Shown: positions 38,715-48,163 of the stretch, one piece after another
How the letters are laid out: every line of letters starts with the position of its first letter
Numbering within the stretch: position 1 is the first letter of the stretch
DNA from: SHVO01 sp964576515
GTDB lineage: Bacteria > Pseudomonadota > Alphaproteobacteria > Rhodospirillales > Rhodospirillaceae
Assembly (NCBI GenBank): GCA_964576515.1
Contig: CAZNUW010000004.1
Span: 1 to 64,000 of the forward strand
Reading direction: 5' to 3'
DNA length: 64,000 nt
The notes under the pieces: generated by a model
The model's input: only the letters and a program-made list of their open reading frames with translations
Databases searched by the model: none
Told to the model about the DNA's origin: nothing
Program-made: the position numbers and the translations under genes

Positions 38715-39503
38715 GTAAAGCCACAGTGTGAGCGGGGCCATCACAGCCGTCAGCACCGCGGGCGCGATCAGGGCCATTAGGACATCGGTCGCGCCCGCGC
38801 CGCCGTTCATCAAACCGCGCACCGCCGTCGTCATCAGCGTCACGGGGTTCACTTCCACGAAGGCCCGCAGCCAGCCGGGCATCGTGTCGGGATTCACCAT
38901 GATGTTGGAGGCGAACACCAACGGGAACAAGAAGGTGAAGCCTGCCGTCATCACCGTCATCGGCGTGCGAATCAGCAAACCGAGCACGATGAAGATCCAG
39001 CCCATGCCGAAGCCGATGACAAACAGCATCAGGAATGCCGCGACGACTCCGAGGATTCCCGCGCCGGGCCGGTAGCCCAGCATCAGTCCAATCGACAAGA
39101 TGATCGCGCCCGCGATCAGATGGCGCAGCACATCGCCCACCATCAAGCCCGCGAACGGCGACAGCGACCAGATCGGCAGCGACCGGAAGCGGTCGAACAG
39201 GCCCTTGCTCAAGTCGGTCGAAAGCCCCATGCCCGAATAGACGGCGTTGAAACACACCGTCTGCACCAGGATGCCGGGCACGAAAATCTGCAGATATTCC
39301 TTGGGGCTGCCCGCCAACGCGCCGCCGAAGACGAAGGTGAACAACAGCGTGAACATGATCGGGGTCATGACCAGGTCGAACATCTGTTCGGGCACGTAGC
39401 GGAACTTCAAGACCGCGCGCCACCCGAAGACGAGCGCGTTGGAAATACCCGACGGTTTCGGCGGCCGCGCGACGCCGAGCAGAACGGACGTGGCTTGGTT
39501 CAT
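38703..39503 (-). CDS. ABC-2 type permease (DrrB-like)
   Basis: A 266-residue permease with six membrane helices and the ABC-2 pattern (LVFGWRAVLKFRYVPEQMFDLVMTPIMFTLLFTFVFGGAL, FVPGILVQTVCFNAVYSG). The partner ATPase overlaps it by four bases. Such DrrAB pairs export hydrophobic drugs or glycolipids. Substrate unknown. Confidence 0.9.
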   Translation of the reverse strand: MNQATSVLLGVARPPKPSGISNALVFGWRAVLKFRYVPEQMFDLVMTPIMFTLLFTFVFGGALAGSPKEYLQIFVPGILVQTVCFNAVYSGMGLSTDLSKGLFDRFRSLPIWSLSPFAGLMVGDVLRHLIAGAIILSIGLMLGYRPGAGILGVVAAFLMLFVIGFGMGWIFIVLGLLIRTPMTVMTAGFTFLFPLVFASNIMVNPDTMPGWLRAFVEVNPVTLMTTAVRGLMNGGAGATDVLMALIAPAVLTAVMAPLTLWLYLRR

Positions 39504-40462
39504 TTCTTTTGCTCCTCTTCGGCGCGTTCCCGCCCCGTAAGGCTGAAGAACACTTCATCCAGGCTCGGCGAGCCGAGGGCGAAATCGGACACCGCGATCC
39601 CTTGCGCGATCAGGACGCCGATCGCTTCATGGGCGGCGGCCGGCGATCCAGCCATCACCGCGAGTTCGCTGCCTTCGGCGCTGCGGCGCACGGCATGACC
39701 CAGGCGTTGTTCCAGAATCCGCGCGGCGTCGTCGATGCGTAAAGAATCCTCGACATGGATATGCAGGAAGCCCGAGCCGACTTGCGCCTTCAATGCGCGG
39801 CTGGTGCCTTCGGCGATCTTCCGGCCCTTGTCGATCACTGCGATGCGCGCCGCCAACTGATCGGCTTCCTCGAGATACTGTGTGGTCAAAAGAATGGTCA
39901 CGCCGGCCTGCGCGAGGCCGCGGATCATCGTCCACACCGATTGCCGGGCCGAGGGATCGAGGCCGGTCGTCGGTTCATCGAGAAACAAGACGCCCGGGGT
40001 CACCACCAGGGAGGCGGCGATATCCAAGCGGCGGCGCATGCCGCCCGAATAGTCTTTCACTTGGCGCGCCGCGGCGTCGGTCAATTCAAACGCGGAAAGA
40101 AGATCGTCGGCGCGCTTGCGGGCGGCCTCACCCTTGAAGCCCCAGAGGCGGGCCAGCAGGACAAGATTGTCCCGGCCGGTCAGGTCCTCGTCCAGGGAGG
40201 CGAACTGGCCCGTCATGGCGATGGCGGCGCGCACGTCGCCGGGCGCCTGCACAAGGTCGTGGCCCATCACCGTCGCGCTGCCGCCGTCGGGGTGCGAGAG
40301 GGTGGCGAGCATGCGCATCAAGGTCGTCTTGCCGGCGCCGTTGGGGCCCAGGACGGCGAAGATCATGCCGCGCGGGACATCGAGGTCGATGCCGTTCACG
40401 GCATGGACGTCGCCGAAGCGCTTGATCAGCCCCCGCGCCGAGATCGCGAGTTGTTCGTTCAT
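39500..40462 (-). CDS. ABC exporter ATPase (DrrA-like)
   Basis: A 320-residue ATP-binding protein: Walker A GPNGAGKTT, signature YSGGMRRRLDIAASL, Walker B GVLFLDEPTTGLDP, and the DrrA-type C-terminal extension (VGSGFLHIHVEDSL...LDEVFFSLTGR). ATG 40462 has GAGGAAG upstream. Co-translated with the permease (ATGA). Confidence 0.94.
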   Translation of the reverse strand: MNEQLAISARGLIKRFGDVHAVNGIDLDVPRGMIFAVLGPNGAGKTTLMRMLATLSHPDGGSATVMGHDLVQAPGDVRAAIAMTGQFASLDEDLTGRDNLVLLARLWGFKGEAARKRADDLLSAFELTDAAARQVKDYSGGMRRRLDIAASLVVTPGVLFLDEPTTGLDPSARQSVWTMIRGLAQAGVTILLTTQYLEEADQLAARIAVIDKGRKIAEGTSRALKAQVGSGFLHIHVEDSLRIDDAARILEQRLGHAVRRSAEGSELAVMAGSPAAAHEAIGVLIAQGIAVSDFALGSPSLDEVFFSLTGRERAEEEQKK

Positions 40463-40738
40463 GGACTTCCTCGAGGAAAAAAGGTCGCCGAGAATACCGG
40501 TGTGTATAGGTCCCTCAAGGCCGGAAATATGAATGGGCGCCCGGCAAGGGTTTTTGACCCATGGCCTCACCCTATACCCGCCCGGGGCCCAAAAAGGAGA
40601 AAATTCTTCCAAGAACGGCGCTTTTCGTAGGAGGCGGTTAACCTCGGCCGCGCTTATACTGAGGCCCTGGGAGCGGCCGCATTGACCCGCACGCGGCCCT
40701 TACTAGGTTGGGAGACCTGTAAGGATAAAGGTGCCGGA

Positions 40739-41872
40739 ATGACCCGCACGATCTTCTCTTCTGCCACGCTCGCCGCCGTGACCCTCGCTTTTACGGGCGG
40801 GTTGTTTATGGCGTCGATCGGAACCGCGAATGCCGATGCCATCGAGCCGCGCATCAAGGACCGCCGCATCGCCTACGCGATGACGCGCCGCGCCTGGGCG
40901 GTTCACCGTACGCCGGGCATGAAGGACGAGTGCCCCACCGGCTTGAACGACGGCCCGCGCGAGCAATTCGCCGTCCTGTTCCCGGAAGGCCAGAAGAAGT
41001 GGACGCTTGAGGAAACTCAGCTCGCCCGCGAGGCGGATATTTATTTCCCGCACCGCTCCGAGGACGGCCTGCCGTTCAAGGAAGCCCAAGGTAAGATCGC
41101 ACCGGGCATCAACCTCGACGGCAAAACCGACGCAAACGACTTCACCAACATCGATGGCGTGAAGGGCGTCGACAACCAACTCTTCCGTGCGCTCGGCTGC
41201 CTGGGCGGCTGGAACGGCGACGGTATCCCTTTCATTAATTTCCAGGACACCAACTACCTGCGCCGCCATCCGTCGAACCGTTTCATGTTCGAGATCAGCG
41301 AAGTCGACGATCTGGTCAACGATCCGGACGTGATCGTCACCACCTACCGCGGCCTCGACACGCTGCTGTCGGATGCGACCGGCAATGACTTCATCCCCGG
41401 CGGCACCCAGCGCATCGACGACCGCTTCGGCAAGGTCTATCAGACCCGCATGAAGGGAAAGATCGTCGACGGCGTGCTGACCACCGAGCCCGCCGACGGC
41501 CTTATCCCGAACTCCATCGCCTTCGACACCAGCGGGCACAATCTGGTGCGCGGCATGCAGTTCAATCTGAAACTGACGCCCGAACGCGCCTCCGGGATTA
41601 TCGGCGGTTACGCCGATATCTATAGTTGGATGCTGCAGTTCAAGACGAGTTGGGGCACGCACCACGCCGCCTACGGCCAGGTCGCGTCTCAGTCGCTCAC
41701 GCGCGCCATGTACCGCCTCGCGGACGGTTATCCGGACGAGACGGGCCAGAACACCGCGCTTTCGTCCGCGCTCGACGGCGACTACATCCAGGTTTATGTG
41801 AAGCACCCGCCGCGCGCGGTCGCCGGAAACGATGCGATCCCTGCCGGCGGCACGACGGCCGCCAGCCGCTAG
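40739..41872 (+). CDS. Unknown secreted protein of 377 residues
   Basis: A periplasmic or secreted protein: signal peptide about residues 1-32 (LAFTGGLFMASIGTANA), then a soluble domain with the repeated feel of an enzyme: DECPTGLNDGPREQF, DIYFPHRSEDGLPF, TKDGKTDANDFTNIDGVKGVDNQLFRALGCLGGW (approximate). Asp and Asn loops such as DGKTDANDF suggest calcium sites. ATG 40739 follows AGGTG. A terminator comes right after, so it is monocistronic. I do not recognise a family. Confidence 0.78.
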   Translation: MTRTIFSSATLAAVTLAFTGGLFMASIGTANADAIEPRIKDRRIAYAMTRRAWAVHRTPGMKDECPTGLNDGPREQFAVLFPEGQKKWTLEETQLAREADIYFPHRSEDGLPFKEAQGKIAPGINLDGKTDANDFTNIDGVKGVDNQLFRALGCLGGWNGDGIPFINFQDTNYLRRHPSNRFMFEISEVDDLVNDPDVIVTTYRGLDTLLSDATGNDFIPGGTQRIDDRFGKVYQTRMKGKIVDGVLTTEPADGLIPNSIAFDTSGHNLVRGMQFNLKLTPERASGIIGGYADIYSWMLQFKTSWGTHHAAYGQVASQSLTRAMYRLADGYPDETGQNTALSSALDGDYIQVYVKHPPRAVAGNDAIPAGGTTAASR

Positions 41873-41893
41873 GGCTGCGGCGGAACACAAGAA

Positions 41894-41931
41894 GGGCCGC
41901 GCTGTCGGGTTTTCCGCGGCGCGGCCTTTTT
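41894..41931 (+). terminator. Rho-independent terminator after the 40739 gene
   Basis: GGGCCGCGC and GCGCGGCC flank a loop of about 16 bases, followed by TTTTT. Confidence 0.85.
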
Positions 41932-41944
41932 GCTATCGTGCGGC

Positions 41945-42877
41945 ATGTCTGTCGCTCCGATCTCCATTCATAAAGCCGAAGACGATCTCACGCGCTTTGC
42001 GGCAGCGTTGGGTGACTCGTTTTCGCGGACGGGTTTTGCCGTCATCGCCGATCACGGTATCGCGGGCGCGGCCATCGCCGAGGCGTTCGACGCGACGCGG
42101 AGGTTCTTTTCGCTGCCCGATGACGTGAAGCGCCGCTATGTCGTTCCCGGAGGCGCCGGCCAGCGCGGTTATACGCCTTTCGGGATCGAGACCGCGAAGG
42201 GCGCGGCGCGCGCCGATCTCAAGGAGTTTTGGCACGTCGGCCGCAATCTTCCGGCGGACCACCGGTTGGCTACCACGATGCCCGCGAACCTCTCCGTCGC
42301 TGAAGTTCCAACGTTCGATGACGCGGTGGCGCGTCTCTATGACGCCATGGACGACCTGGGCCTGCGCATCTTGCGGGGCATCGCGGTCTATCTCGGACGT
42401 TCGCCGGATTTCTTTCGTGAAAAGGTGATTTGCGGCAACAGTATCCTGCGCCTGCTGCATTATCCGCCGCTGGCGCCGGGCGCCGATGGGCTCCGCGCGG
42501 GGGCGCACGAGGACATCAACGTCATTACGCTCCTGCTGGGCGCGGAAGAGGCGGGTCTTCAACTCCTCGGTCGCGACGGTGTGTGGCGGGATATCGATCC
42601 GCCGCCGGGCTGTGTCGTCGTCAACGTCGGCGATATGCTCCAGCGCCTGACCAATCACGTGCTTCCGTCAACGACACACCGTGTCGTGAATCCGACGCCG
42701 GACCGCGCGGGGTTCTCGCGTTATTCGATGCCGTTTTTTCAGCACTTCGCCTCGGACTATGTGATCGACGTGCTGCCGTCCTGCGTGACGCCCGATCGCC
42801 CGAGCCGTTATCCGCAAACCATCACGGCTGACGCCTATCTCCGCGAACGTCTCGCCGAGATCAAGCTCGAGGCCTAG
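41945..42877 (+). CDS. 2-oxoglutarate/Fe(II) oxygenase (isopenicillin-N-synthase type)
   Basis: A 310-residue oxygenase with the N-terminal DIOX_N half (FAAALGDSFSRTGFAVIADHGIAG; RFFSLPDDVKRRY) and a C-terminal double-stranded beta helix: iron ligands His/Asp in GAHEDINVITLLL and His in STTHRVVNPTPDRAGFSRYS, which also holds the 2-oxoglutarate Arg-x-Ser. ATG 41945 is chosen because the upstream frame lies within a terminator. Substrate unknown; bacterial relatives include ethylene-forming and hydroxylating enzymes. Confidence 0.92.
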   Translation: MSVAPISIHKAEDDLTRFAAALGDSFSRTGFAVIADHGIAGAAIAEAFDATRRFFSLPDDVKRRYVVPGGAGQRGYTPFGIETAKGAARADLKEFWHVGRNLPADHRLATTMPANLSVAEVPTFDDAVARLYDAMDDLGLRILRGIAVYLGRSPDFFREKVICGNSILRLLHYPPLAPGADGLRAGAHEDINVITLLLGAEEAGLQLLGRDGVWRDIDPPPGCVVVNVGDMLQRLTNHVLPSTTHRVVNPTPDRAGFSRYSMPFFQHFASDYVIDVLPSCVTPDRPSRYPQTITADAYLRERLAEIKLEA

Positions 42878-44139
42878 GTAATCACACCGACGATGGCGGC
42901 CGTCAGGCAGGTCGCGAGCGTGCCGGAGATCAGTGTTCGAGGAGCCAGCGCCGCCACGTCCTTGCGGCGTTCCGGCGCCATGGCGGCGATGCCGCCGATC
43001 ATGGTGCCGAGCGAGGCGAAGTTCGCGAAACCGCACAAGGCATAGACGATGATGAGGGTGGAGCGTTCCGAAAGGGTTCCGTCGGGAAGTTTCGCGAGAT
43101 CGGCGTAGGCGATTACTTCATTGAGGACGGTCTTTGTGCCCAGGAGCGCGCCCGCTGTCGTCGCCTCCGCCCAAGGGATGCCCAGGAGCCAGGCCAGCGG
43201 CGACATCACCCATCCGAGGAAACGCTGCATCGTGACCGGTGCGCCGCCGATGTCGGGCACGACCAATCCGATGAAGGCGTTCACCATATAGACTAGCGCC
43301 ACCAGCACGACGATCATCGACATGACGTTGAGCCAGAGCTGTACGCCCTCCAACGTGCCGCGGGCGACGGCGGCCATCGCGTTCTCGCCTTCGCCGCCTT
43401 CGATCTCCACCGCGGACGGGTCGGTGGCGTTCTTCAGTTCGTCTTCCGTCGGGGGCAGCATCAGGTAGGCGATCACCACCGCGCCGGGGGCCGAGATGAT
43501 GGAGGCCGCGATGACCTGCCCCAGGGCGTTCGGGATGATGTCGGCCAACAGGGTGGCGTAGATGAACATCACACTGCCGGAACTGGACGCCATGCCGGCG
43601 GTCATGATGACGAACAGGCCGGCCGCGGACTCTTTCTTCAAATAGGGCTTCACCACGAGGGGCGATTCCACCATGCCCACAAAGATGTTCATGGCGCTCG
43701 ATACGCCCGCCGGTCCGTCGAGGCCGATGGTCCGGCGCAAGACCCAGGCGAACGCGCGCACCACGGGCTGGATGATGTTCCAGTGGAACAGGAGCGCCGA
43801 CAGCGCGCCGACGATCAGGATGACGGGCAGGGCCTGGAACGCGAACACGAAGGGCGATCCGGGGCCGGTCGTTTCAAACGGTAAGAGATCGCCGCCGAGA
43901 TAGCCGAAGACGAAGGACGTTCCGGCGCGCGTGGCGTCCGTCAGCACGTTCATCGCGTCGTTCAGCACCGTCAGCCCATGCTGGATCGCCGGGATTTTAA
44001 GGATAGCCAGGGCCAGCGCGAATTGAAGCGCGATGCCGACGACCACGGGCCGCCAAAGGACGCCCTTGCGCCGTGCGCTGAAAAGCCACGCCAACCCGAC
44101 GATGGCGCACAGGCCAATGGCGCTCTGTACCGCTAACAG
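42874..44139 (-). CDS. nupC: Concentrative nucleoside transporter (NupC/CNT)
   Basis: About 421 residues with 8-10 helices. Family signatures are GDLLPFETTGPGSPFVFAFQALPVI, GMVESPLVVKPYLKK, TAGMASSSGSVMFIYATLL and NEVIAYADLAKL. It imports nucleosides by H+ or Na+ symport. No ATG or GTG occurs near the expected N-terminus; CTG 44139 with GGGG a few bases upstream gives the family-typical start (LLAVQSAIGLC), so CTG initiation is likely. The open frame extends further upstream without homology. It overlaps the oxygenase gene by four bases. Confidence 0.9.
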   Translation of the reverse strand: MLAVQSAIGLCAIVGLAWLFSARRKGVLWRPVVVGIALQFALALAILKIPAIQHGLTVLNDAMNVLTDATRAGTSFVFGYLGGDLLPFETTGPGSPFVFAFQALPVILIVGALSALLFHWNIIQPVVRAFAWVLRRTIGLDGPAGVSSAMNIFVGMVESPLVVKPYLKKESAAGLFVIMTAGMASSSGSVMFIYATLLADIIPNALGQVIAASIISAPGAVVIAYLMLPPTEDELKNATDPSAVEIEGGEGENAMAAVARGTLEGVQLWLNVMSMIVVLVALVYMVNAFIGLVVPDIGGAPVTMQRFLGWVMSPLAWLLGIPWAEATTAGALLGTKTVLNEVIAYADLAKLPDGTLSERSTLIIVYALCGFANFASLGTMIGGIAAMAPERRKDVAALAPRTLISGTLATCLTAAIVGVIT

Positions 44140-44253
44140 ATTACGTCCCCGTGTTTTTGTGGTCCCCGCCTCAAATTGATAGCGCGGCGGCCGGGGAGCT
44201 GGAAAGCGGCCTCGTGACCTAAGGGCGGGTTTTTCCCCTCGGTTAGCTGGGTG

Positions 44254-44286
44254 GCGCGCCGCCCGTTGCGCCAACGGGCGGCGCGC
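44254..44286. repeat. Perfect 14-bp hairpin
   Basis: GCGCGCCGCCCGTT, loop GCGCC, AACGGGCGGCGCGC. No T-run in either orientation. Possible RNA-structure regulator or palindromic repeat. Confidence 0.7.
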
Positions 44287-44356
44287 AGTATCTTGCCCGC
44301 GCCCATTCACAACGGCGGTGGTTGGCGATGCAAAGCTGCTTTCACATTCGACACAC

Positions 44357-44401
44357 GGTCTGTCGAAATAAGGTCCGTCGACACAAGGCCCGTGTGCGCG
44401 C
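44357..44401. repeat. 15-bp tandem repeat
   Basis: GGTCTGTCGAAATAA, GGTCCGTCGACACAA and a third, weaker GGCCCGTGTGCGCGC. Read on the minus strand the units would give pentapeptides (RPCVE, GPYFD, GPCVD), but no coding gene is supported here. Confidence 0.5.
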
Positions 44402-44534
44402 CTAGCGCGCCCTAGGGCCTCCCATCCGAGCGCCACCCGCGCTCGTGGTCCGGAACCGAACCGCCGCCCGGCGTTGCCGGGTTTCGATATAATTCAAGAA
44501 TTGGAGCCGGCGCGCATCGCGCCGGATCGGACAT

Positions 44535-46367
44535 ATGTCATCGCATAAAAAGCCGCGCGCGGAGGCGATGCGCGCCGTTCTCACGTTTACCTTCCGTCAT
44601 TGGGCCCGGCAGCCGGCCCTTGTCGCCGTGATGGTGTTCGCCATGACCGGCGCGACGCTGACTGAAATCTTCGTTCCGGTCGTCGCGGGAAAATTGATCG
44701 ACGCCCTGGTGCAGAACGCGCGCGCGGGCATTCTGGATCTGTTCGTGATCATGGGCGCTTTGGGGCTTGGAATGGTCATCCTGCGTCATACGGCGTGGAT
44801 GTCCATGATCCGCTTCACGCTTCGGATCATGAGCGATGTCGCCGCGGATACCTTCCGGCGCGTCCAACGGTTCTCGACCGACTGGCATGCGAACACTTTC
44901 GCGGGCTCCACCGTGCGCAAGATCACGCGCGGCATGTGGGCGATCGATCTTCTGAACGATACGATTCTGCTCGCGCTCGTGCCCTCCCTTGTCGTTCTGA
45001 CGGGCACGATGATCCTTCTGGCCGTCCAGTCGCCGTTGCTGGGCGTGGTCATGGGCGTCGGCGCGATCTTTTACGTCACGCTCACGGTGCTTATGGCGAC
45101 GCGAATGGTCGCGCCCGCGGCGTCCTTGTCCAATGCGCAAGACACCCGCATGAGTGGCGTCCTTGCGGACTCCATCAGCAGCAACGCCGTCGTGAAGGCG
45201 TTCGGCGCCGAAACCCGGGAGGAGGCCGGTCTCGCGAGCGTCGTCGACAAATGGCGGCGGCGCACCGACCGGACCTGGCGATTGGGAACATGGTCGGGCA
45301 CCGCGCAGATTTCGCTGTTGTGGGTGGTGCGACTCGCGCTCATCGGATCGGCGCTTTATCTCTGGCTCGAAGGGCAGGCGTCGCCGGGCGATGTCGCATA
45401 TGTGCTCACCAGTTATTTCATCATGCACGGCTACCTGCGCGATATCGGGCAGCACGTCACGCATCTGCAGCGCTCGGTGAACGACATGGAGGAAATGGTG
45501 GCCATGTACGATCAGCCGCTCGGCATCGAGGATCGGCCGAACGCGAAACCGGCGCGGCTGTCGGCGGGTGAAGTGCGTTTCGACGATGTGACCTTCCGTT
45601 ACGGCGGGCACGAGACGGCCTTGTTCCGCAATCTCTCGGTGCTGGTGAAGGGTGGTGAACGGGTTGGCCTTGTCGGCCATTCCGGATCGGGGAAGACGAC
45701 GTTCGTGAAGCTGATCCAGAGGCTTTACGACGTTACCGACGGAATCGTGTCGGTGGACGGACAGGACGTGCGTGACGCCACGCAGCAATCGCTGCGCGCG
45801 CAAATCGCCATCGTGCCGCAGGAGCCGATCCTGTTTCATCGCAGTCTGGCCGAGAACATCGCCTATGCGCGCCCCAGCGCTTCGCGCGCCGACATCGAAC
45901 GCGCGGCGCGGCTTGCGAACGCGCACGACTTCATCATGCGTTTGCCCAAAGGGTACGAAACCCTGGTGGGCGAGCGGGGCGTGAAATTGTCGGGCGGTGA
46001 GCGTCAGCGCGTGGCGCTCGCGCGCGCCTTCCTCGCCGACGCGCCGATCCTGATCCTCGACGAGGCGACCTCCAGCCTCGATTCGGAATCGGAGGCTTTG
46101 ATCCAGGAGGCGATCGGACGTCTGATGAAGGGGCGCACCGCGCTCATCATCGCGCACCGGCTTTCGACCGTGCGCGCGCTGGACCGTATCCTTGTGTTCG
46201 ACCGCGGCCGAATCGCCGAGGACGGCACGCACGATGCCTTGCTCGCGCGGGAGACGGGGCTGTATCGCAGACTGTTCGACCGGCAGGCGGGCGCGATCAA
46301 GGATCCGGTTGTCCTGATCGACGCGCCTTCTCAACCGATGGCGGCGGACGATCTGGTTGAGACCTAA
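44535..46367 (+). CDS. ABC exporter, fused permease-ATPase (ABCB type)
   Basis: A 610-residue half-transporter: six membrane helices (residues about 20-320), then an ATPase with Walker A GHSGSGKTT, Q-loop VPQEPILFHRSLAEN, signature LSGGERQRVALARAFL, Walker B ILILDEATSSLD and H-loop IIAHRLSTVRALDRI. It should act as a homodimer or with the related protein at 50138. Substrate unknown. ATG 44535 follows a hairpin that could mask the RBS. Confidence 0.92.
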   Translation: MSSHKKPRAEAMRAVLTFTFRHWARQPALVAVMVFAMTGATLTEIFVPVVAGKLIDALVQNARAGILDLFVIMGALGLGMVILRHTAWMSMIRFTLRIMSDVAADTFRRVQRFSTDWHANTFAGSTVRKITRGMWAIDLLNDTILLALVPSLVVLTGTMILLAVQSPLLGVVMGVGAIFYVTLTVLMATRMVAPAASLSNAQDTRMSGVLADSISSNAVVKAFGAETREEAGLASVVDKWRRRTDRTWRLGTWSGTAQISLLWVVRLALIGSALYLWLEGQASPGDVAYVLTSYFIMHGYLRDIGQHVTHLQRSVNDMEEMVAMYDQPLGIEDRPNAKPARLSAGEVRFDDVTFRYGGHETALFRNLSVLVKGGERVGLVGHSGSGKTTFVKLIQRLYDVTDGIVSVDGQDVRDATQQSLRAQIAIVPQEPILFHRSLAENIAYARPSASRADIERAARLANAHDFIMRLPKGYETLVGERGVKLSGGERQRVALARAFLADAPILILDEATSSLDSESEALIQEAIGRLMKGRTALIIAHRLSTVRALDRILVFDRGRIAEDGTHDALLARETGLYRRLFDRQAGAIKDPVVLIDAPSQPMAADDLVET

Positions 46368-46522
46368 GGGTTTCACGGACGCGCCACCCCTGCGGAGGGG
46401 ACCGGCGAAGGAAAAACATGCTCTTGTTACAAAAGAGGAGGGTGTTTCACGCGGTTGTCGTTGCTTAAGCCCCTGATTTCGTTGCACCCTTCCGCCCGTA
46501 TTTCCGTCCATGGAGGATCAGA

Positions 46523-47992
46523 ATGCATCTCAGAAAATTGGGACTGTTGAGTGTCGGCATGGCCTTCGCGCTGGCCGCGTGCTCCGAACCGTCGGGGACG
46601 TTGCCGGCGGCATCGAAGGCGCTCGATGCGCAAGGCACGACGTCGATCAGCTTCAGCGGCGCCGGGAAGTGGTATCAGTTCGGTCAAGCGCCGGTGCCGA
46701 ACCAGGCGTGGCCGGCGTTCGACGTCTCGGCTTATACGCAAACCGTTTCTTATGCCGACCCGGCCTCCGGTCGCGTTGAGATCACGCGTTTGCAAGTGAT
46801 CGACCCGAACCGCACGCGCCCCGCGCCGGTCGAACAGAAGGTTGATCAGTTTGTCTCCGGCGATATGGCCTGGAACGTTGCACCCAACGGGTCCAACGCG
46901 GCGCAGCCGGCCGCGGCCGACGAACGCGCGGTCGAGATCTGGGCGACGCCGCACGGCTTCCTGCGTGCGGCCGCAGCTAATAAAGCGACCGTCACCCAAG
47001 CCAACGGCGGCTCCGAAGTGTCGTTCGCCGTCGGTAAGCACAAGTTCGCCGGCACCATCAACGCCGCGAATGAAGTCACGCGCGTCCAGTCGTGGTTCGA
47101 CAATCCCGTCACCGGCGACACGCCGGTCGAGTTCGCATACTCCGGCTACAAGGACTTCAACGGCGTACGGTTCCCGGGACGCATTGTGCGCACGCAGGCG
47201 GGCCACCCCGTCCTCGAGATCGACGTCGCGGCGGTCACCAAGAACCCGCAAGTGGCCATTGCGGTCCCCGATGACGTGAAATCCTTCACGCCGCCGGCGA
47301 TCAACGTGGAGTCCGAACAGCTCGCGGACGGCGTCTATTACCTGCGCGGCGGCAGCCACCACAGCTTGCTGATCGATCAGGCGGATCACCTCGTCGTCGT
47401 CGAAGGACCCCAAAGCGAAGCGCGCGGACAGGCCGTGATCGACAAGGCGAAGGAACTCGTTCCCAACAAACCGATCCGTTATGTCGTCAACACGCACGTG
47501 CACTTCGATCACTCGGGCGGTCTGCGTCCGTTTGTGGCCGAAGGCGCGACCGTTGTGACGCACGAGGTCGCCCGTCCGTTCTACGAAGCGGCGTGGGCCA
47601 ATCCGCGCACGCTCAACCCCGACGCCATGAGCAAGAGCGGCAAGGCGGCGGCGTTCGAGACGGTGGCGGACAAACACGTCCTGACCGACGGCAAGCGCCC
47701 GATCGAGATTTACGCGATCCAGGGCAGCGGGCACGCGGACGGCTTCCTGATGGTCTATCTCCCGAACGAGAAGATCCTCACCGAGGCCGACGCCTGGTCG
47801 CCGCTGGCGGAAGGCGCCCCGGCCCCTGCGACGCCCAATCCCTACAACGTCAATCTCTATGAAAACATCCAGCGTCTCGGTCTCGACGTTGCGACCCTCG
47901 CGCCGATCCACGGCCGCCGGGTCACGATGGCGGACCTGCGCCGCGAGATCGGCGTGCCGGAACCGACGGGCGCCAAATCGAAGTCCAAATAG
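46523..47992 (+). CDS. MBL-fold hydrolase lipoprotein
   Basis: A 489-residue protein: lipoprotein signal peptide (LAAC, Cys20), an N-terminal beta-rich domain, then a metallo-beta-lactamase domain from about residue 260 with HVHFDHSGG, GSGHADGFLMVY and ILTEADAW (Asp), so the metal set is present. It is anchored in the periplasm. GGAGG precedes the ATG. Similar two-domain proteins are common in Alphaproteobacteria with no assigned substrate. A strong terminator follows. Confidence 0.88.
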   Translation: MHLRKLGLLSVGMAFALAACSEPSGTLPAASKALDAQGTTSISFSGAGKWYQFGQAPVPNQAWPAFDVSAYTQTVSYADPASGRVEITRLQVIDPNRTRPAPVEQKVDQFVSGDMAWNVAPNGSNAAQPAAADERAVEIWATPHGFLRAAAANKATVTQANGGSEVSFAVGKHKFAGTINAANEVTRVQSWFDNPVTGDTPVEFAYSGYKDFNGVRFPGRIVRTQAGHPVLEIDVAAVTKNPQVAIAVPDDVKSFTPPAINVESEQLADGVYYLRGGSHHSLLIDQADHLVVVEGPQSEARGQAVIDKAKELVPNKPIRYVVNTHVHFDHSGGLRPFVAEGATVVTHEVARPFYEAAWANPRTLNPDAMSKSGKAAAFETVADKHVLTDGKRPIEIYAIQGSGHADGFLMVYLPNEKILTEADAWSPLAEGAPAPATPNPYNVNLYENIQRLGLDVATLAPIHGRRVTMADLRREIGVPEPTGAKSKSK

Positions 47993-48030
47993 GCTTCTCC
48001 ATATCAGCTTCTCAAGGAAGCTGTTTCCCA

Positions 48031-48061
48031 CGGGCCGGCGGATTGCCGGCCCGTTTTTTTT
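48031..48061 (+). terminator. Strong Rho-independent terminator
   Basis: CGGGCCGGC, loop GGATT, GCCGGCCCG, then eight T. Confidence 0.97.
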
Positions 48062-48163
48062 GAACCCCTTTTTTTAAAGGGACCGCGCGTGTGAACCCCC
48101 TGGACACTCCGCGCCTAAAGGCCGAAAACAGACCGGTACACATGATGTGGACACGGGCAAGCG

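Larger units (their letters stand above)
44140..44534. other. 395-bp divergent regulatory region
   Basis: Between nupC and an ABC exporter. It holds a perfect 14-bp hairpin (44254-44286), a 15-bp tandem repeat (44357-44401), TATAAT at 44488-44493, the dyad AATTC-AA-GAATT (44491-44502) and a CCGGCGCG-CAT-CGCGCCGG hairpin (44507-44525) just before the exporter start. No gene is supported. Confidence 0.6.

Noticed and set aside
44538..46511. Very long open frame opposite the ABC exporter gene
   Set aside because: It mirrors the coding strand of a clear ABC exporter; the translation is rich in Arg, His and Gln with no domain, as expected of an antisense frame in GC-rich DNA.
46427..48031. Long minus-strand frame opposite the MBL lipoprotein
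   Set aside because: The plus strand encodes a signal peptide, HxHxDH site, RBS and terminator in the right order; the opposite frame has none.
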